NCBI RefSeq assembly: GCF_965638725.1 | Contig: NC_134953.1 | Coordinates: 38,182,854-38,246,853, forward strand | Direction of reading: 5' to 3' | Length of the DNA stretch: 64,000 bases | Origin: Aptenodytes patagonicus | Taxonomy: Eukaryota; Chordata; Aves; Sphenisciformes; Spheniscidae | Shown here: in pieces, positions 32,501 through 63,632 of the stretch | Position numbering within the stretch: the stretch's first letter is position 1 | Layout of the letters: every line of letters begins with the position of its first letter | Translations under genes and position numbers: made by a program | Notes under the pieces: generated by a model | What the model saw: the letters and a program-made list of their open reading frames with translations, nothing else | What the model was told of the DNA's origin: nothing | Databases searched by the model: none

Positions 32501-35282
32501 TTGATACATGGTTGTTTGTGGTGTACTCTTTCAGCATGGCTCTCTGTAGGGATTTTAGTGCAGGACTGAACCCTCAGTTGATGAAACTGTCCTGCTGGTA
32601 TTGCAGGAGTTAAATCGTAGCCTAGTGCATACATTTATTAAGTTCCACCTTAAAATGAGTTATTGTTGCTCATATTACTTATAAGAGAAGGCTGTTCCAG
32701 AATTTCGCTCCTCTGATGGCTAGAAACCTAATTCCCAGCCTACATTTATTCATTAATTTGAATGTCAGTTATCACGAACTGAAAAGGACAATTTATAAAG
32801 GTTAATCGGTAGCATAATATGAAATTGAAAGTTTATAAAGGGTTTCTCACAAATTGCAAATTTCATTGAGCAAGAGGGCTGGAGGAAGGGACCCTGAGAG
32901 ATCACCTCATCCAGCCTCCTGTCCCAAGGCAGATCCAACGCTACCTGTGCCATTTCTGACATATATTCTCTAGCTGTTTTGAAGTTGCCCTGGCAGGAAG
33001 ATTCTGCCACCTCCCCGTCTGACTGAGTCCAGTGCTCCGCTCTCCTCCCTGCTACCCAGCTTTTGTAAGAGTCCTGCTCTTCTCCTGTCACTTTTATAGG
33101 GAACACTTACTCCCTCCACCTTTGAAGCAGCCTTTTATGTCTCTAAAGACCATTATCATGTCTCCTGGCTTCTTTTTGCCTTCCCTTTTAGTTTGTGTCA
33201 GACGTCTGATTGTTCTTATCACCCTCCTCTGGATTCTTGTTGCTCCACATGCCTGAAGCGCGGTATCTGCGGTTGGACATAGCTCCTCAGCTCAGCGCTG
33301 GCTGTCCTCTTGCTTATACACCTTAGTGCAAGGTTTGCCTTTTCACAACAGCTCTTTTTCCCCCCACTGTAACCTGCTGGTCCTAATCAGCAGAGCTGCT
33401 TCCTAGCAATTGTTCCGTGTCCTACACAACTGTTTACTCCTGCATCAATGCAGTTAATGGATTGCTCGGGAATTTTTTCCACTTGTATCTGTTTGAAGTG
33501 GCCATTGCCTTTAATGCGCACTTGCAAGTGGCAGTTAATGAGCTCTTTTACCACCACTCGTGATTCCAGGCTGGCAGTTCTCAGGGAACTCTGAGTGGGA
33601 TAATGAGCAGCATCAATTTGAGGTGTCCATGTCTGATAGGTTTACTAGTTTAATCTTTCCCAACTTTTGTTATTGTACCCACATAATATATTGCATGCAG
33701 AAAGAAAAAATTATCTGGCTGGTAACAAGGACACGCCAGGGTTTTATAGATCCCTGCAGACCCTGTGGTGATTTTATTTCCTTGCTATCATAATGAAACT
33801 GTGTTCAAGTTAGGTTATCGTAGAAACCCACCCTTGAATTTGGCTGTTATGGATAAGCTGGTTTCTGTGAATGTCGGGCTTTGTATGGGACAGGTGACCC
33901 TCTTTGTATATGGACTTGATTTGTAATAAGCAGGATAAGAACGAAACACAGATTTCTGTGCCCTCCTCGGATGAACGTTGATTGTTCCCAGGGGCTTGCA
34001 GTGGTGTCAACGACTTTTTCTTTTTTTTTTGAAGGCTATTTAAAATGCAGATTATGATAAGATTTAACAGTATCACCTAAAGTAATGGTAACATTTTTCA
34101 AATTATCTCCCTCCTTCTGTTTCCTTGTTTCATTGAGGTGAATGAATACTGGGAATTAAGTAGCTTTGCCTTCATTGACAGAAATACCATCTGTGGCAGG
34201 TTTATTTCAGAGGAGTGAATCTTGATCTATTGTGTTGTAACCAGGATCATAATTAGGACACTCCCAGGGCAGCTGTCAAAATGGAGTTAAAAACAATTTT
34301 TGGACACAGAGTTAAAACTTCCCCATTATATGACTGCGAGTGAGAACTAGGGGTGTAACTATGACCGCATGCACACTTTGGAGTGGCTGACTCCAGGGTT
34401 TGTCGTCCATTTACCTGCAATCTCATTGTTGCTAGGAAAACAAGGAGAAAATGAGATTTGTTTTCTTTGCTCCTATGTATAGACTAGGTTGGCTATTAAT
34501 GCAGGGAAAAACCACATCTTCAGGGAGCTTGATGGACAGAAAAACCTGGTAGCCAGTCCTTTTAAGATGAGAGATTAAAGATCTCCCCTTAGCTCTGTGG
34601 AGGAAGGCTTCTGGGGCTCCCAGGAGCTGCTGTGAAGGTGATCCAGGGAAAATTATGAAAGCGGTGAAGCCTGTGAGCTGGCCCCTGGGGCTCAGTTCCT
34701 GAGGCCAGAGCAGCGTGAGGGGAGGTGCTTGAAGAATAGCTGCTTGCCTGCTTCTTCTCTTCAGCCATGCATTGAAATTCCCCATATAAAAGACCTGTGA
34801 AGCAGCAGTGTGTTTGTAGGTAGGTTTTATCTTCTGTGTGAGCAGTACGACTTCCTCTACTTACAGGTGGCACTAGTATCTGCTTTTCAGCTTGTTTAAT
34901 GCTGTCCATTATGCCAGTTCTTCTCAGCTGTTTATAACTTGCTAAACTTAACAATCAGCATGGAAATCTTCCATGCTGCAGATGTCTGCCTTGGTGTGAT
35001 TTGTTTTTGTTTTTGTTTTTTAAAGATTCATTTAATGTACATTTGATTTTTTTCTTTTTATATTCTCCAAACCACTTTTTCTGTGATATTGCTACACTGA
35101 CAGTGCAGTAGTCAAAAGAAAAGCTATAGCAAATGTTCCAGTTATTCAACTTTTAATGAATAATGCCTCAGCTTTAACAGGTATTGAGAATGGGTTTGGA
35201 TTTTTTCTTCTGGAAGAACAAGATAATTTATAAAGATGTTTCTCACATGCTGAACACCAATCCCGTTTCTTTTCTCTTGCAG
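29501..35282 (+). other. MACROH2A2: MACROH2A2 first intron (5' UTR intron), inferred
   Basis: Between the CpG island and the first coding exon I see no coding exon. The interval holds a degraded CR1 relic at 32893-33255 and T-rich low-complexity patches. Open frames such as 31621-32049 on the minus strand show no recognisable domain. Confidence 0.65.
32893..33255 (-). mobile_element. old CR1 LINE relic
   Basis: Scattered matches to the CR1 3' region are visible on the plus strand: 'ATCACCTCATCCAGCCTCCT', 'CCACCTCCC', 'GCAGCCTTTTATGTCTCTAA', 'GACCATTATCATGTCTCCTG' and 'TTGTTGCTC'. Many gaps and substitutions show it is far older than the copy at 23.8 kb. It has the same orientation (minus). 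Confidence 0.75.
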
Positions 35283-35342
35283 CTTTGGATTGGAGCAAAG
35301 GCCTAAGAATCACCAGCAAATTGAAAAGCACAAAGCTGCAAG
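35283..35342 (+). other. MACROH2A2: MACROH2A2 5' UTR part of the first coding exon
   Basis: Sixty nt lie between the acceptor ctcttgcag and the start codon. They contain no upstream ATG. The start context GCAAGATGT has A at -3, a fair Kozak match. Confidence 0.8.
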
Positions 35343-55688
<20,346 letters not shown>

Positions 55689-56300
55689 CAACAGCAGCCA
55701 AATGAAACTTTATTTTTCAACAAACTTGAGTAGCATTAAAAGCATTAGAGGTGGGTTTTATTTTTTCAATGTGATGAGGAGGGGGAGTGGTAGTAGTGTG
55801 ATGTGTTGTGACTTGATGAAGAGCTGTGACTAGAGATGAGAGGGGTTTAGTCCGATTTCTTCATGCTATCAGCATCCTCTAGCCATTTATATCACCTTAA
55901 GCAATTGAGTTACCATCTCTTTTCAGGAGTTTGTTTAGTGTCCCTTGTTACTTTAGTTTAGAAGTTTTTAAAGAGTAACCTCATTTTAGATTTGTAGTGA
56001 TGAATTTTTCTCACACACACACACATACACACACACACTTTAAAGAAAGCTCTTAAAAATGTTCTGCTCCCTTTTCCCCTCCCTTGAGGGTAGACGGTAA
56101 ACTTCTGCCTCCAGCCCACAGAGAGGGGGAAAAGGATTTTAGAAGTGATGCATGAGGAGCTTCTGTTTTGCTTTTAACTCATAATAATCTCTGTAATTAA
56201 TGAGAATATTTCATGGTGATTTTGTTTGTTTTATAAGAAAAAAAGAAAAAGATGTGTCAAGTGTGGTTATTGTTATAAACCCTACTTTTGCTCTGGGAAT
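55689..56300 (+). other. MACROH2A2: MACROH2A2 3' UTR (minimal extent)
   Basis: AT-rich untranslated sequence with an interrupted CA repeat at 56012-56038. The 3' end is uncertain. The variant hexamer TATAAA at 56274-56279 would end it near 56295, and the canonical AATAAA at 56902-56907 would extend it into the terminal exon of AIFM2. Confidence 0.6.
56012..56038 (+). repeat. (CA)n microsatellite, one interruption
   Basis: About 13 CA units with a single A-to-T change in the middle, within the MACROH2A2 3' UTR. Confidence 0.95.
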
Positions 56301-56676
56301 TTCTCACCTTAAAAAGAAAAAAAAAAAGAAAAAAAGCAGCAGCATCTGTAATTAAGTGCTTGCTGTATCACACTTAGCACACAACTAACCAGCTCTTCTG
56401 GCTGAAGTATTAGTGCTATAAGTGACATAACTAAAGCTGTTGTGGAGATGTTGACACAAAGCTGCATTATATTCTGTTCAGTTCCAGGATTACCATAGCC
56501 TCTTCAAGGCTTTAGGCAGGCTTTCCCCAGGCAGCGCTGCAAGCCGTTCTTTCTGCATGCTGCAGAGCAGATTCCCAATCTGTAAGAGGCAGGTACTTTT
56601 TAGAAGAGCAAGAGTAGAGAAAGCCAGGGAAAACCTACATAACAAACAAACCACAGAGATTTTGAAAACCACAGTG

Positions 56677-56682
56677 TTTATT
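56677..56682 (-). terminator. AIFM2: AATAAA poly(A) signal of AIFM2
   Basis: The minus strand reads AACAATAAACAC, followed 15-35 nt later by a GU-rich element (TCTGTGGTTTGTTTGTTATG). This is a textbook arrangement, about 290 nt after the stop codon. Confidence 0.75.
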
Positions 56683-56901
56683 GTTACGAATCAAGGTAAA
56701 CCGAGTTTCTTGCTCAGAGCTGTCTCAACAGGAAAGAAAAAGAAACATTCCTTCCTTGGTTTTTATCATGAGAACTCCTGTGCACTTCATTTGGAAAGTG
56801 CCTCCTTCCCCTTTACAGCAAGGCAGCGCACCCCTTTAATGCAGCACGCTGACATGTGGCTTTAGGAGGTGCTGCAGGAGACAGTATCAGTCTGTCCAAG
56901 C

Positions 56902-56907
56902 AATAAA
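56902..56907 (+). terminator. MACROH2A2: AATAAA, candidate distal poly(A) signal of MACROH2A2
   Basis: A canonical hexamer on the plus strand is followed by GU-rich sequence (about 56931-56960). It lies 61 bp from the AIFM2 stop codon, inside that gene's antisense 3' UTR. Use is not proven. Confidence 0.4.
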
Positions 56908-56967
56908 AGTGCGCCCTCACCTTCTTCCAGTTGCTGTATTCCTTGCTGGTTTGTTACTGATCCCCTC

Positions 56968-57122
56968 TTAAGAGGGCATTGTCTGTCCCATCATCTTCCA
57001 GCTCTTGGAGACAAACAGGTCCTGGCTTTTAGCAATGGTCACCAAGAGATGTCCCACATAGTAACCGTTCACCTGGCCTACGCCATCATTCCTGCCCATT
57101 GAAAGCAGGAATGTTAGTGACC
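56968..57122 (-). CDS. AIFM2: AIFM2 coding exon 8 (residues 323-373, stop TAA)
   Basis: It encodes [20 protein letters not shown], then [20 protein letters not shown] and [11 protein letters not shown], followed by TAA. The C-terminal peptide is one residue longer than in human, which offsets a one-residue shorter N-terminus. Confidence 0.97.
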
Positions 57123-60100
57123 CTGGAAAGAAGATGTAGAGGTTTAAGTTAAGCAGTTTCAAAGCTAAGTATCAAACCCTACTCCATGTAGGTGTTGCAC
57201 TTCCTCCAAGCCCTCCCTCCCCCCCGCCCCATACCCACACATACTGCTAAGCACAGGACCCATGTGCTGCATGACAAGGAAAGAAGCGGGCCCAAGGAGA
57301 ACTACTCACAACTCTCTCCTTGCTACCATCTGCTCTACCTCTTTCAGTAATGGGATTGCTGAAGGATTGGGCTGTCTGTATGCATGGTGTAGAATGATTC
57401 TCTGCTCCCAAGAGGGAGTCCAAGAGGTAGACAACAAAATTTAAGTAGAAAGAAATGTACATAGACAGGGCAACCTTTAAAAACCAAATTGCTGTCCAGA
57501 TATCCTCCATCCATGTGGAACAGCTTTCAACATAGTTATGGTAAGTATTTACATCAGTTGCTTATTAATGAGACCCATCACCTAGCTAGATTTTTGAGAC
57601 TAGATTGTTCAGTTTGTGTTTGTTGTATAGTGTAAGGGGAGAAAGGAGGAGAAAGTCAAGTCATCTCCTTGTTCCTAGGATTCAATTGGACAGTAAGCAA
57701 TTTAAAGAAAAGGAAACAAGTTTGATGAATAGCAGACACTCACCGGTAGATTTATCAGGAAGACATTAGTGAAGAAAGGACATGTTGCATCCATAGACTG
57801 ACACAGGTAATTAATGTCTACAGTGTCTTTGGCAAAAACTAAGATGAAGCCTGAGCTAGAAGTTTATATAGTCAACCCCAATTGTGAGTTCCTTCACCTC
57901 TAATCAGTGTCCCATGCAAGTTCTGATGTGTATGTGTTAAACAGCTGTTCCCTGCAGAAAAGCAGCCCAACAGCTAAGGCCAGGTGCAAGATTACCTTAC
58001 CTGGTTTGTAGGTTTTAAGAGGCTTATGTGTCAGGCTGTTGATGATATTTGTCACCACGATGTTGGCATGGAGCCCAGCATGGTAGGCCATCTTCGGTTC
58101 TTTCAGATCTGCACAGTCCCCAATGGCATAGATGTTCTCATAGCCTTCCAGCTGGAGGTGCTTGTTAACTTTCAAAGCACTGTTACTTGCCATTTTGTCC
58201 CCTGTTTTGCCAAACAGTAAGTTTTCAGAAGGAGCTTTGTGTTGCTTGTTGTGGCCTGAGACCCCAAAATGCTGATGATGTTATCAAACATGTCATTGAC
58301 ACAAAGTGAGGAGTTGGGTTTTCACCCTCTTTTCTACATGTCAGGGAAGAGATGCTTTTTGCCTTGCTGTAGTTGCAGTCTCATGTAATGAATCATCCTT
58401 TGATATTTCAGTAGAAACATCAAGAAACATTAAGAGCTAGCGTACACAGCCTGACAAAGACTGTATAATGGTCATACTGCTCCATAGTTGTAGTGCCATA
58501 ACTAAAATTGGGCTGTAAGAGGACTCAGACTGAAGATGTATCACCAAATAACTAATCGGCTGAACGCCCCGTGACTGATAGTTCGGCAAGAATGCTGAAT
58601 GTGCTGAGCCTGTTTTTGCTCAAAACTCAGCAAGCTTATATCTAGGATGAAATCCTGGCCTTGACAGCAGGAGTTACCATCAACTTCTAGGTGTCATCTG
58701 CCTCATACTGAACTAGGACACTGAGGTGTACCTTGGAGGTATTAGCAGAAGGAGCTGGAGAAGACTGTTGGCCACTTGATCTATGGTCTGTAAGTTTCCG
58801 AAGGTCACATTTCACAGTTAAGTATTTAATGTGGTGTTAGAGCATTTGCTGTATCATGGAATAACCACTGCAGGTTGTATAAGGTTGATTCCTAACCTCA
58901 CAGTACTCCAGTATAAGACATTGAAGAACTGTGTTGCTTCTCCCCACCCAGTGTTTTTTTCACTTACCGAATGCAGCAGCGTATGCTGAAGAGTTAATCT
59001 TTATCCCTGTGCACAGGACCACCATGTCAGCAACCACCTCGGTGCCCTTTTCTGTCCTTACTACCATGTCCTTCTGGAACTGGTTTGGCATGAGTTTTTC
59101 CACATTGCTGACCCTTTCACCTGTTGCAACAGAGAGCCCTGGGTCACAAACCTTTACTAGGCTGCTGTTTCCAGCTAGCCCAGATGTATCTAGAGAAACA
59201 GGAATTCAAGGGAGCTATGCTTAGTCAAAAAAGTCAGAAAGAGGACGTCAGAAGGAGATGCTTTGGCTAAATGAAGAGCAGCTTATAGAGCTCCAGAGTC
59301 TAGATCTTCAGAGGCGTTGTTAAATACGTACTTAGTAAGAGGCGCACTCCTTTTCTGAGGAGAATCTCTTTCACCTCCTGACGGACGCTATCTAGCAGCT
59401 CCGCATCAGCTAGTGCAATTTTTGAGTGAATGAGGGTGACCTGTTGGGGACAAAACAGCAAACAGGGGGACACAGGAATGGGACAGGACTCGCTGCATGC
59501 CAGGTGGGAGCAGCTATAGCTAGCTTCCTTCCACCCTGCTTAATGCCCAAGGAGAGTGAGCCAGTGAAAGTCATCTAGCGCCAATAATTGTTTGTGACAG
59601 GCTATAGGGTGCTCTCAGAAGAGGAGGCAGTAGGGGCAAAGGCTGCCATTGCATGGAAACTCCTGATTTGCAGTGATCTCAGATACCTCCAACAGGACCA
59701 TCACAGAAGAACAGTCTCAGAAACAAGGATGAAGTTAATTGTAACTAATATGCTACTACCTCTTTGGCTGGGTACTCTGTTTTGATCTCTGCAGCCATCT
59801 CGACTCCAGCAGCACCACCTCCCACTACCAGGATGCGCTCAGATTTCTCAATCTTGAAGTAAAGAGGAAACTCATGTTAGAAGAGAACTGTTAAGTGCCG
59901 GAAGTCAGATACCTTCAGCCACTCTGTGAACAGACCTTTTTGAGATACAGCACTGGCCCAACAGCAATAAACCACCTAGTTCATTAAGAGGAAACAAAAA
60001 ACGAGAACCCCATGCACTCTTCCTGTGTATGCTGTAACGCTGTTGAGCATTTCAGATTTTCCCCTGTGCGGACAGCTGATCTTCCCCTGGGGCACGCAGA

Positions 60101-63100
60101 AAGCTAGACAAGCTAGCAGGTGCTCCTTGTCCTGGATCTGGTCTCTTGTTCTTAGACACAGATAGCTCCAGATACCCATAGTGGTGTCTGGGACAGGGAA
60201 GCTGAACAAAGGCAGGCAACTTACTTCCTAGGAAGTAAGTTGATTCCTCACCTCTTTAACCATGTCTTCATAGGTCTGGATGGCACTTTGCATGTCAATG
60301 ACTTTGTTGAACTTCCCAGGGAATGGCCCATCACTGCCTGTTGCAAGAATGAGATGGGAATAGTGAAGCTCCTGGGAGGGCAGAAGGTGGAATAGGATGT
60401 TAGACCTCTTAAAAACAGAGCCTAGAACACAGTTGTTGCCTCCTAGGTACTATTCACTCATTCCCTCTCCTCCAGCCCTTGCTGATAACTAGGTGTGGTG
60501 TAACCACAGCTGGCAACTAAGCACCACACAGCTGCTCACTCACTCTACCCTCAGCGGGATGGGGGAGAGTATCAGAAGAGTAAAAGTGAGAAAACTCGTG
60601 GGTTAAGATAAAGACAGTTTAACAGGCAAAGCAAAAGCCGCACACACAAGCAAAGCAAAAGAAGGAATTCATTCACTCCTTCCCATCGGCAGGCAGGTGT
60701 TCAGCCATCTCCAGGAAAGCAGGGCTCCATCACGCGTAACGGTTACTTGGGAAGACAAACGCCATCACGCCGAATGTCCCCCCCTTCCCTCTTCTTCCTC
60801 CAGCTTTATATGCTGAGCATGACGTCATATGGTATGGCATATCCCTTTGGTCAGTTGGGGTCAGCTGTCCTGGCTGTGTCCCCTCCCAACTTCTTGTGCA
60901 CCCCCAGCCTACACGCTGGTGGGGTGGGGTGAGAAGCAGAAAAGGCCTTGACTCTGCTCAGCAATAATGAAAACATCCCTGTATTATCAACAGTTTTCAG
61001 CACAAATCCAAAACATAGCCCCATGCTAGCTACCATGAAGAAAATTAACTCTATCCCAGCCAAAACCATCACACTAGGAAAGTACTTGCCACTGTCAGAA
61101 AGTGACTTTAGGAAGGGACCTGGTCCAGGTGACACCAAGTAACTGGCTTCCTCAGGGTTTGAGAGAAGCACCATTCTTCAGGTGAGCTGAGAGCTTTGAA
61201 GAAATTACCATAAGTTTGCAGGAAATAACCTGATATTTATGCCAGACGCTGAAGTTACCAGTTCACAGCTGGTTCCAGAGACTAAACTTCTCTCCTTCAC
61301 CCTCTTCTGAACAGAGATGAGATGCTCTGGCTGAAAAGAGTTATCAGAGCTGCTGCCCTTGTTTCTTCCTGCAGTTAGATAAGGATCTGAGCTCCAGGGT
61401 TAATTGTTGAGCTCTAAATCCATCTCTTAAGAATAAAAGCTCATCTGAGCACTAGATGGGGTGCGGTATTTACTGCACACCCACATTCCAACACAGGTCT
61501 AGGCCACTTAGCTTGGCTAGAAGGGATGGTGCCATTCAGCGCGTGCAGGGAAAGATGGTCTCTGTTGCCAAGCTCTTCAGGATGATTAAATGCTACAGTA
61601 TTTCCCCACATTGCCTCTTGGTTTCAGAGATGGCTGGGGGCCTGCTTCTCTCTGGGGCAGCCCTCCGTAGAAATAGGTCATTGGTTTCATTCCTCTCTAC
61701 CTCCTAGCATTACAGGGCCAGTATTAAGCATGAGCATTTGTATATCTGCCCACAGGTGGCAGAAACCTAGAGGAAAGCAATCAGTGACTTCCCAGAGAGC
61801 TTGGGTTGTGGCTTGTTTGGGGTCAGGCATTTCAGCCAAGCTGAGGGTTACATCAGAACAGGAACCCTGTTGTGTGTGTGAACTCTGAGCCCGGGGGTAT
61901 TGGATAGGTCAGGGTTCATGTGCTCAGCTGATCTGCACTGTAGGAGATATGGGGGTGTTTGCCACAACTGAACAGCATTTCCAGGTCTCGTTCAACTTGA
62001 GGGCAAAGGTCCAGCTTGTTTTTCCCAGAGCATGATTCTGTCGCCACACACACACACCCTCCTCTGGCAGATGAGAGTTACACTCCTCTTCCTGCTCAGA
62101 CGGCACATTTTCTGTAGGTGCCCTGTGGTCCTGCTCATCTCACTCTTCCCCCCCCCAGAGGACTCCAAGCACGGACAGCAGTCTGAAACCTAAATTCCAA
62201 GTCACTTCTCCAACCAGACATCACCAGTCAAAGCCAACATAGCCTAGATTTGGAGTACTGCGTTCTCTCAGCCATGACATAGCTGAAGAAAAACCCTAAG
62301 GAGGAGAGATTCACAACACACCCTGCTGAAGGCTGACCCTCCGCATTAGCAGGTGATCCCCTAAGGCAGCCAAGTTACTCATTGCAAGTTCTTGCATCAC
62401 CCACCTCACCATCACTGAGCAAGACTTGTTGCCTCCCAGGGTCTATGCCAACAACCTTGCCTTGTCGGAAGCTGTCCCCAAAGGTGACAGAGTAGGAGAT
62501 GAAAGTCTTCTTGGCAAATCCTGTGGTAAGAGAAGACAACAGGGAACGAATCTCCCTCTGTGGAGGCTAACAAACCCCTCTTCCCTTGTCCCCTCATGCC
62601 ATCCTTGCTCAGACAAAAGCATTTCATGCAGCTGGGACCACAGGCTGGGCCTCTGCTGTGCGTTATCTCTGCCCAGCAACGGGCTTCAGGACATTTGCCT
62701 CAGATTTGGTGACAAGATCAGCTCCTCAGAGGCCAGGTGACACGCTTGGCTAGATTGCTTTGTCTCTGCTCCCCATACAGAATCTCACGTACTGGTTTGC
62801 CAGTAAGTGCTCCACTGCAGTCCAGGGCATTTCAGGCAGGATGTCAGAGGCTTTTTGTCATGTTATCTGCTTCTCAAACCAAGTTTTTGATATCCTTTTG
62901 ATGCGTGTTCCCAGTGTTGAACATGAGATTTTCCCCCTAAATCCCCAGTGACTGGAGTAATGGGGTTAGCCCAGTCTCCCAAGTGAGATCCCAGACAAGC
63001 CTGAGCCGCTCACCAACAGAATTTTATCATCCAGGGCCCCACTGCTGAGCAGCTCAACATTTCAAGTGCCAGATACAGAAAGACATTCAATCACCCCTTC

Positions 63101-63606
63101 CAGCTCCTGCTGGTTTTAGCTTAGTCACCTTCTAAATTCTTGAAATAAAAAAAAAGGACCATCCGAGTAGTTTTTGCTCAGTTTTCCCAGCGGACATGCA
63201 ATTAGCCTAACACAGATGGTCTGTGAGTTCTCCCAGAGCCAAGTATTTGTTTTCCAGACAGAAAACATCAAGTGTTTCACCATCACTGGGGCAGAGGAGG
63301 CACTTTCAGTACCCTGTTCCTTGTTACTCCCCGAGTACCTCCGAGCTGCTGCGGTCACTGGTGGGGGTAAGAGAGCTGACGCGCCGAGACCCACGCAGGG
63401 GGAAGGCCGTGGAAATCAGTTGAGCTCTTACCGCTTTCCACGGCGGCGCGGAGGGCAGCGACGTTGTGATGGAAAGCGTCTCTCGCCTCCACCAGCACGA
63501 AGGGGATGGCCCGGGACTTCAGCAGGCTGGCGGCCGCCGTACCTCCAAAGCCGCCCCCGACCACCACCACCCGCACGGAGTCGTCCACGGACACGCGGGA
63601 TCCCAT
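56968..63606 (-). CDS. AIFM2: AIFM2 / FSP1, ferroptosis suppressor protein 1 (complete)
   Basis: This membrane-associated FAD flavoprotein uses NAD(P)H to reduce coenzyme Q and vitamin K to radical-trapping forms, which suppresses lipid peroxidation and ferroptosis. In transcript order the exons are 63606-63432, 62520-62405, 60371-60252, 59852-59760, 59440-59332, 59120-58968, 58201-58001 and 57122-56968. They total 1122 nt, 373 codons plus stop, the length of the human protein. Gly2 within MGSRVS fits N-myristoylation, which anchors the protein to plasma membrane and lipid droplets. Residues 13-22 ([10 protein letters not shown]) are the FAD Rossmann motif. Residues 144-155 ([12 protein letters not shown]) are the NAD(P)H Rossmann motif, with Glu155 equivalent to human Glu156. 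YAIGDCAD (280-287) is the second FAD-binding motif. No mitochondrial leader is seen. Start context GCACGATGG is strong. Confidence 0.97.
57123..58000 (-). other. AIFM2: AIFM2 intron 7, 0.9 kb
   Basis: Nothing else is recognised in it. Confidence 0.8.
58001..58201 (-). CDS. AIFM2: AIFM2 coding exon 7 (second FAD motif, residues 256-322)
   Basis: It contains [20 protein letters not shown] and [20 protein letters not shown]. Asp284 in AIGDCAD corresponds to the FAD-contacting Asp285 of the human protein. It ends in phase 1. Confidence 0.97.
58202..58967 (-). other. AIFM2: AIFM2 intron 6, 0.8 kb
   Basis: Nothing else is recognised in it. Donor gtaagt, acceptor aaaacag. Confidence 0.8.
58968..59120 (-). 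CDS. AIFM2: AIFM2 coding exon 6 (residues 205-255)
   Basis: It encodes [20 protein letters not shown], then [20 protein letters not shown] and [18 protein letters not shown] is the conserved dinucleotide-domain exit strand. The exon is separated from exon 5 by only 211 bp. Confidence 0.97.
59332..59440 (-). CDS. AIFM2: AIFM2 coding exon 5 (residues 169-204)
   Basis: It encodes [20 protein letters not shown] then [16 protein letters not shown]. It ends in phase 1 and Ser205 is split. Donor gtacgt. Confidence 0.97.
59441..59759 (-). other. AIFM2: AIFM2 intron 4, 0.3 kb
   Basis: Nothing else is recognised in it. Confidence 0.8.
59760..59852 (-). CDS. AIFM2: AIFM2 coding exon 4 (NAD(P)H motif, residues 138-168)
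   Basis: It encodes [20 protein letters not shown] then [17 protein letters not shown] followed by VE is the nucleotide-binding glycine loop with the functionally important glutamate. Donor gtagta. Phase 0 at both ends. Confidence 0.97.
59853..60251 (-). other. AIFM2: AIFM2 intron 3, 0.4 kb
   Basis: Nothing else is recognised in it. Confidence 0.8.
60252..60371 (-). CDS. AIFM2: AIFM2 coding exon 3 (residues 98-137)
   Basis: It encodes [20 protein letters not shown] then [29 protein letters not shown] is the conserved strand after the FAD domain of this reductase family. Phase 0 at both ends. Confidence 0.97.
60372..62404 (-). other. AIFM2: AIFM2 intron 2, 2.0 kb, with solo LTR
   Basis: It contains a 580-bp solo LTR (60494-61073). 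The remainder, 61079-62404, shows no recognisable gene or repeat apart from a short CA run near 62047. Confidence 0.8.
60494..61073 (-). mobile_element. solo LTR of an endogenous retrovirus, 5-bp TSD
   Basis: The element has TG...CA ends and is flanked by the perfect 5-bp target-site duplication CTAGG (60489-60493 and 61074-61078). Read on the minus strand it starts TGTGATGGTTTTGGCTGGG and contains a CRE palindrome TGACGTCA (60820-60827), a TATA box (TATAAA, complement of 60805-60810) and a degraded poly(A) hexamer (GTTAAA, 60618-60623). The sequence is familiar from LTRs common in bird genomes. Five-bp duplications fit an ERVL-like class, but I cannot name the family. No internal viral genes remain. 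It lies in the same orientation as AIFM2. Confidence 0.9.
62405..62520 (-). CDS. AIFM2: AIFM2 coding exon 2 (residues 59-97)
   Basis: It encodes [20 protein letters not shown] then [19 protein letters not shown]. Of two overlapping GT donors, gtgggt after ...GATGGTGAG is the one that keeps the frame with exon 3. Confidence 0.95.
62521..63431 (-). other. AIFM2: AIFM2 intron 1, 0.9 kb
   Basis: No other feature is recognised. The left end is the acceptor cttaccacag (minus strand). Confidence 0.8.
63432..63606 (-). CDS. AIFM2: AIFM2 coding exon 1 (residues 1-58)
   Basis: It starts [20 protein letters not shown] and contains the myristoylation signal and FAD GxGxxG motif, then [14 protein letters not shown]. 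It ends in phase 1 at donor gtaaga, and Gly59 is split. Confidence 0.97.
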
Positions 63607-63632
63607 CGTGCGGCGCTACCCCGCCCGCCCCC

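Larger units (their letters stand above)
56658..56967 (-). other. AIFM2: AIFM2 3' UTR
   Basis: It runs from the stop codon at 56968-56970 to the predicted cleavage site about 20 nt past the minus-strand AATAAA. Position 56658 is an estimate. Confidence 0.65.

Noticed and set aside
60851-61174. 107-codon minus-strand open frame in AIFM2 intron 2
   Set aside because: It lies mostly inside the solo LTR. It superficially resembles the AIFM2 GPFPGK region at its start but is not an exon; the true exon is 60252-60371.
62396-62410. Alternative donor GAT|gtgagg for AIFM2 exon 2
   Set aside because: It would end the exon in a different phase and break the frame with exon 3. The gtgggt donor six bases later keeps frame and restores the conserved residue spacing.
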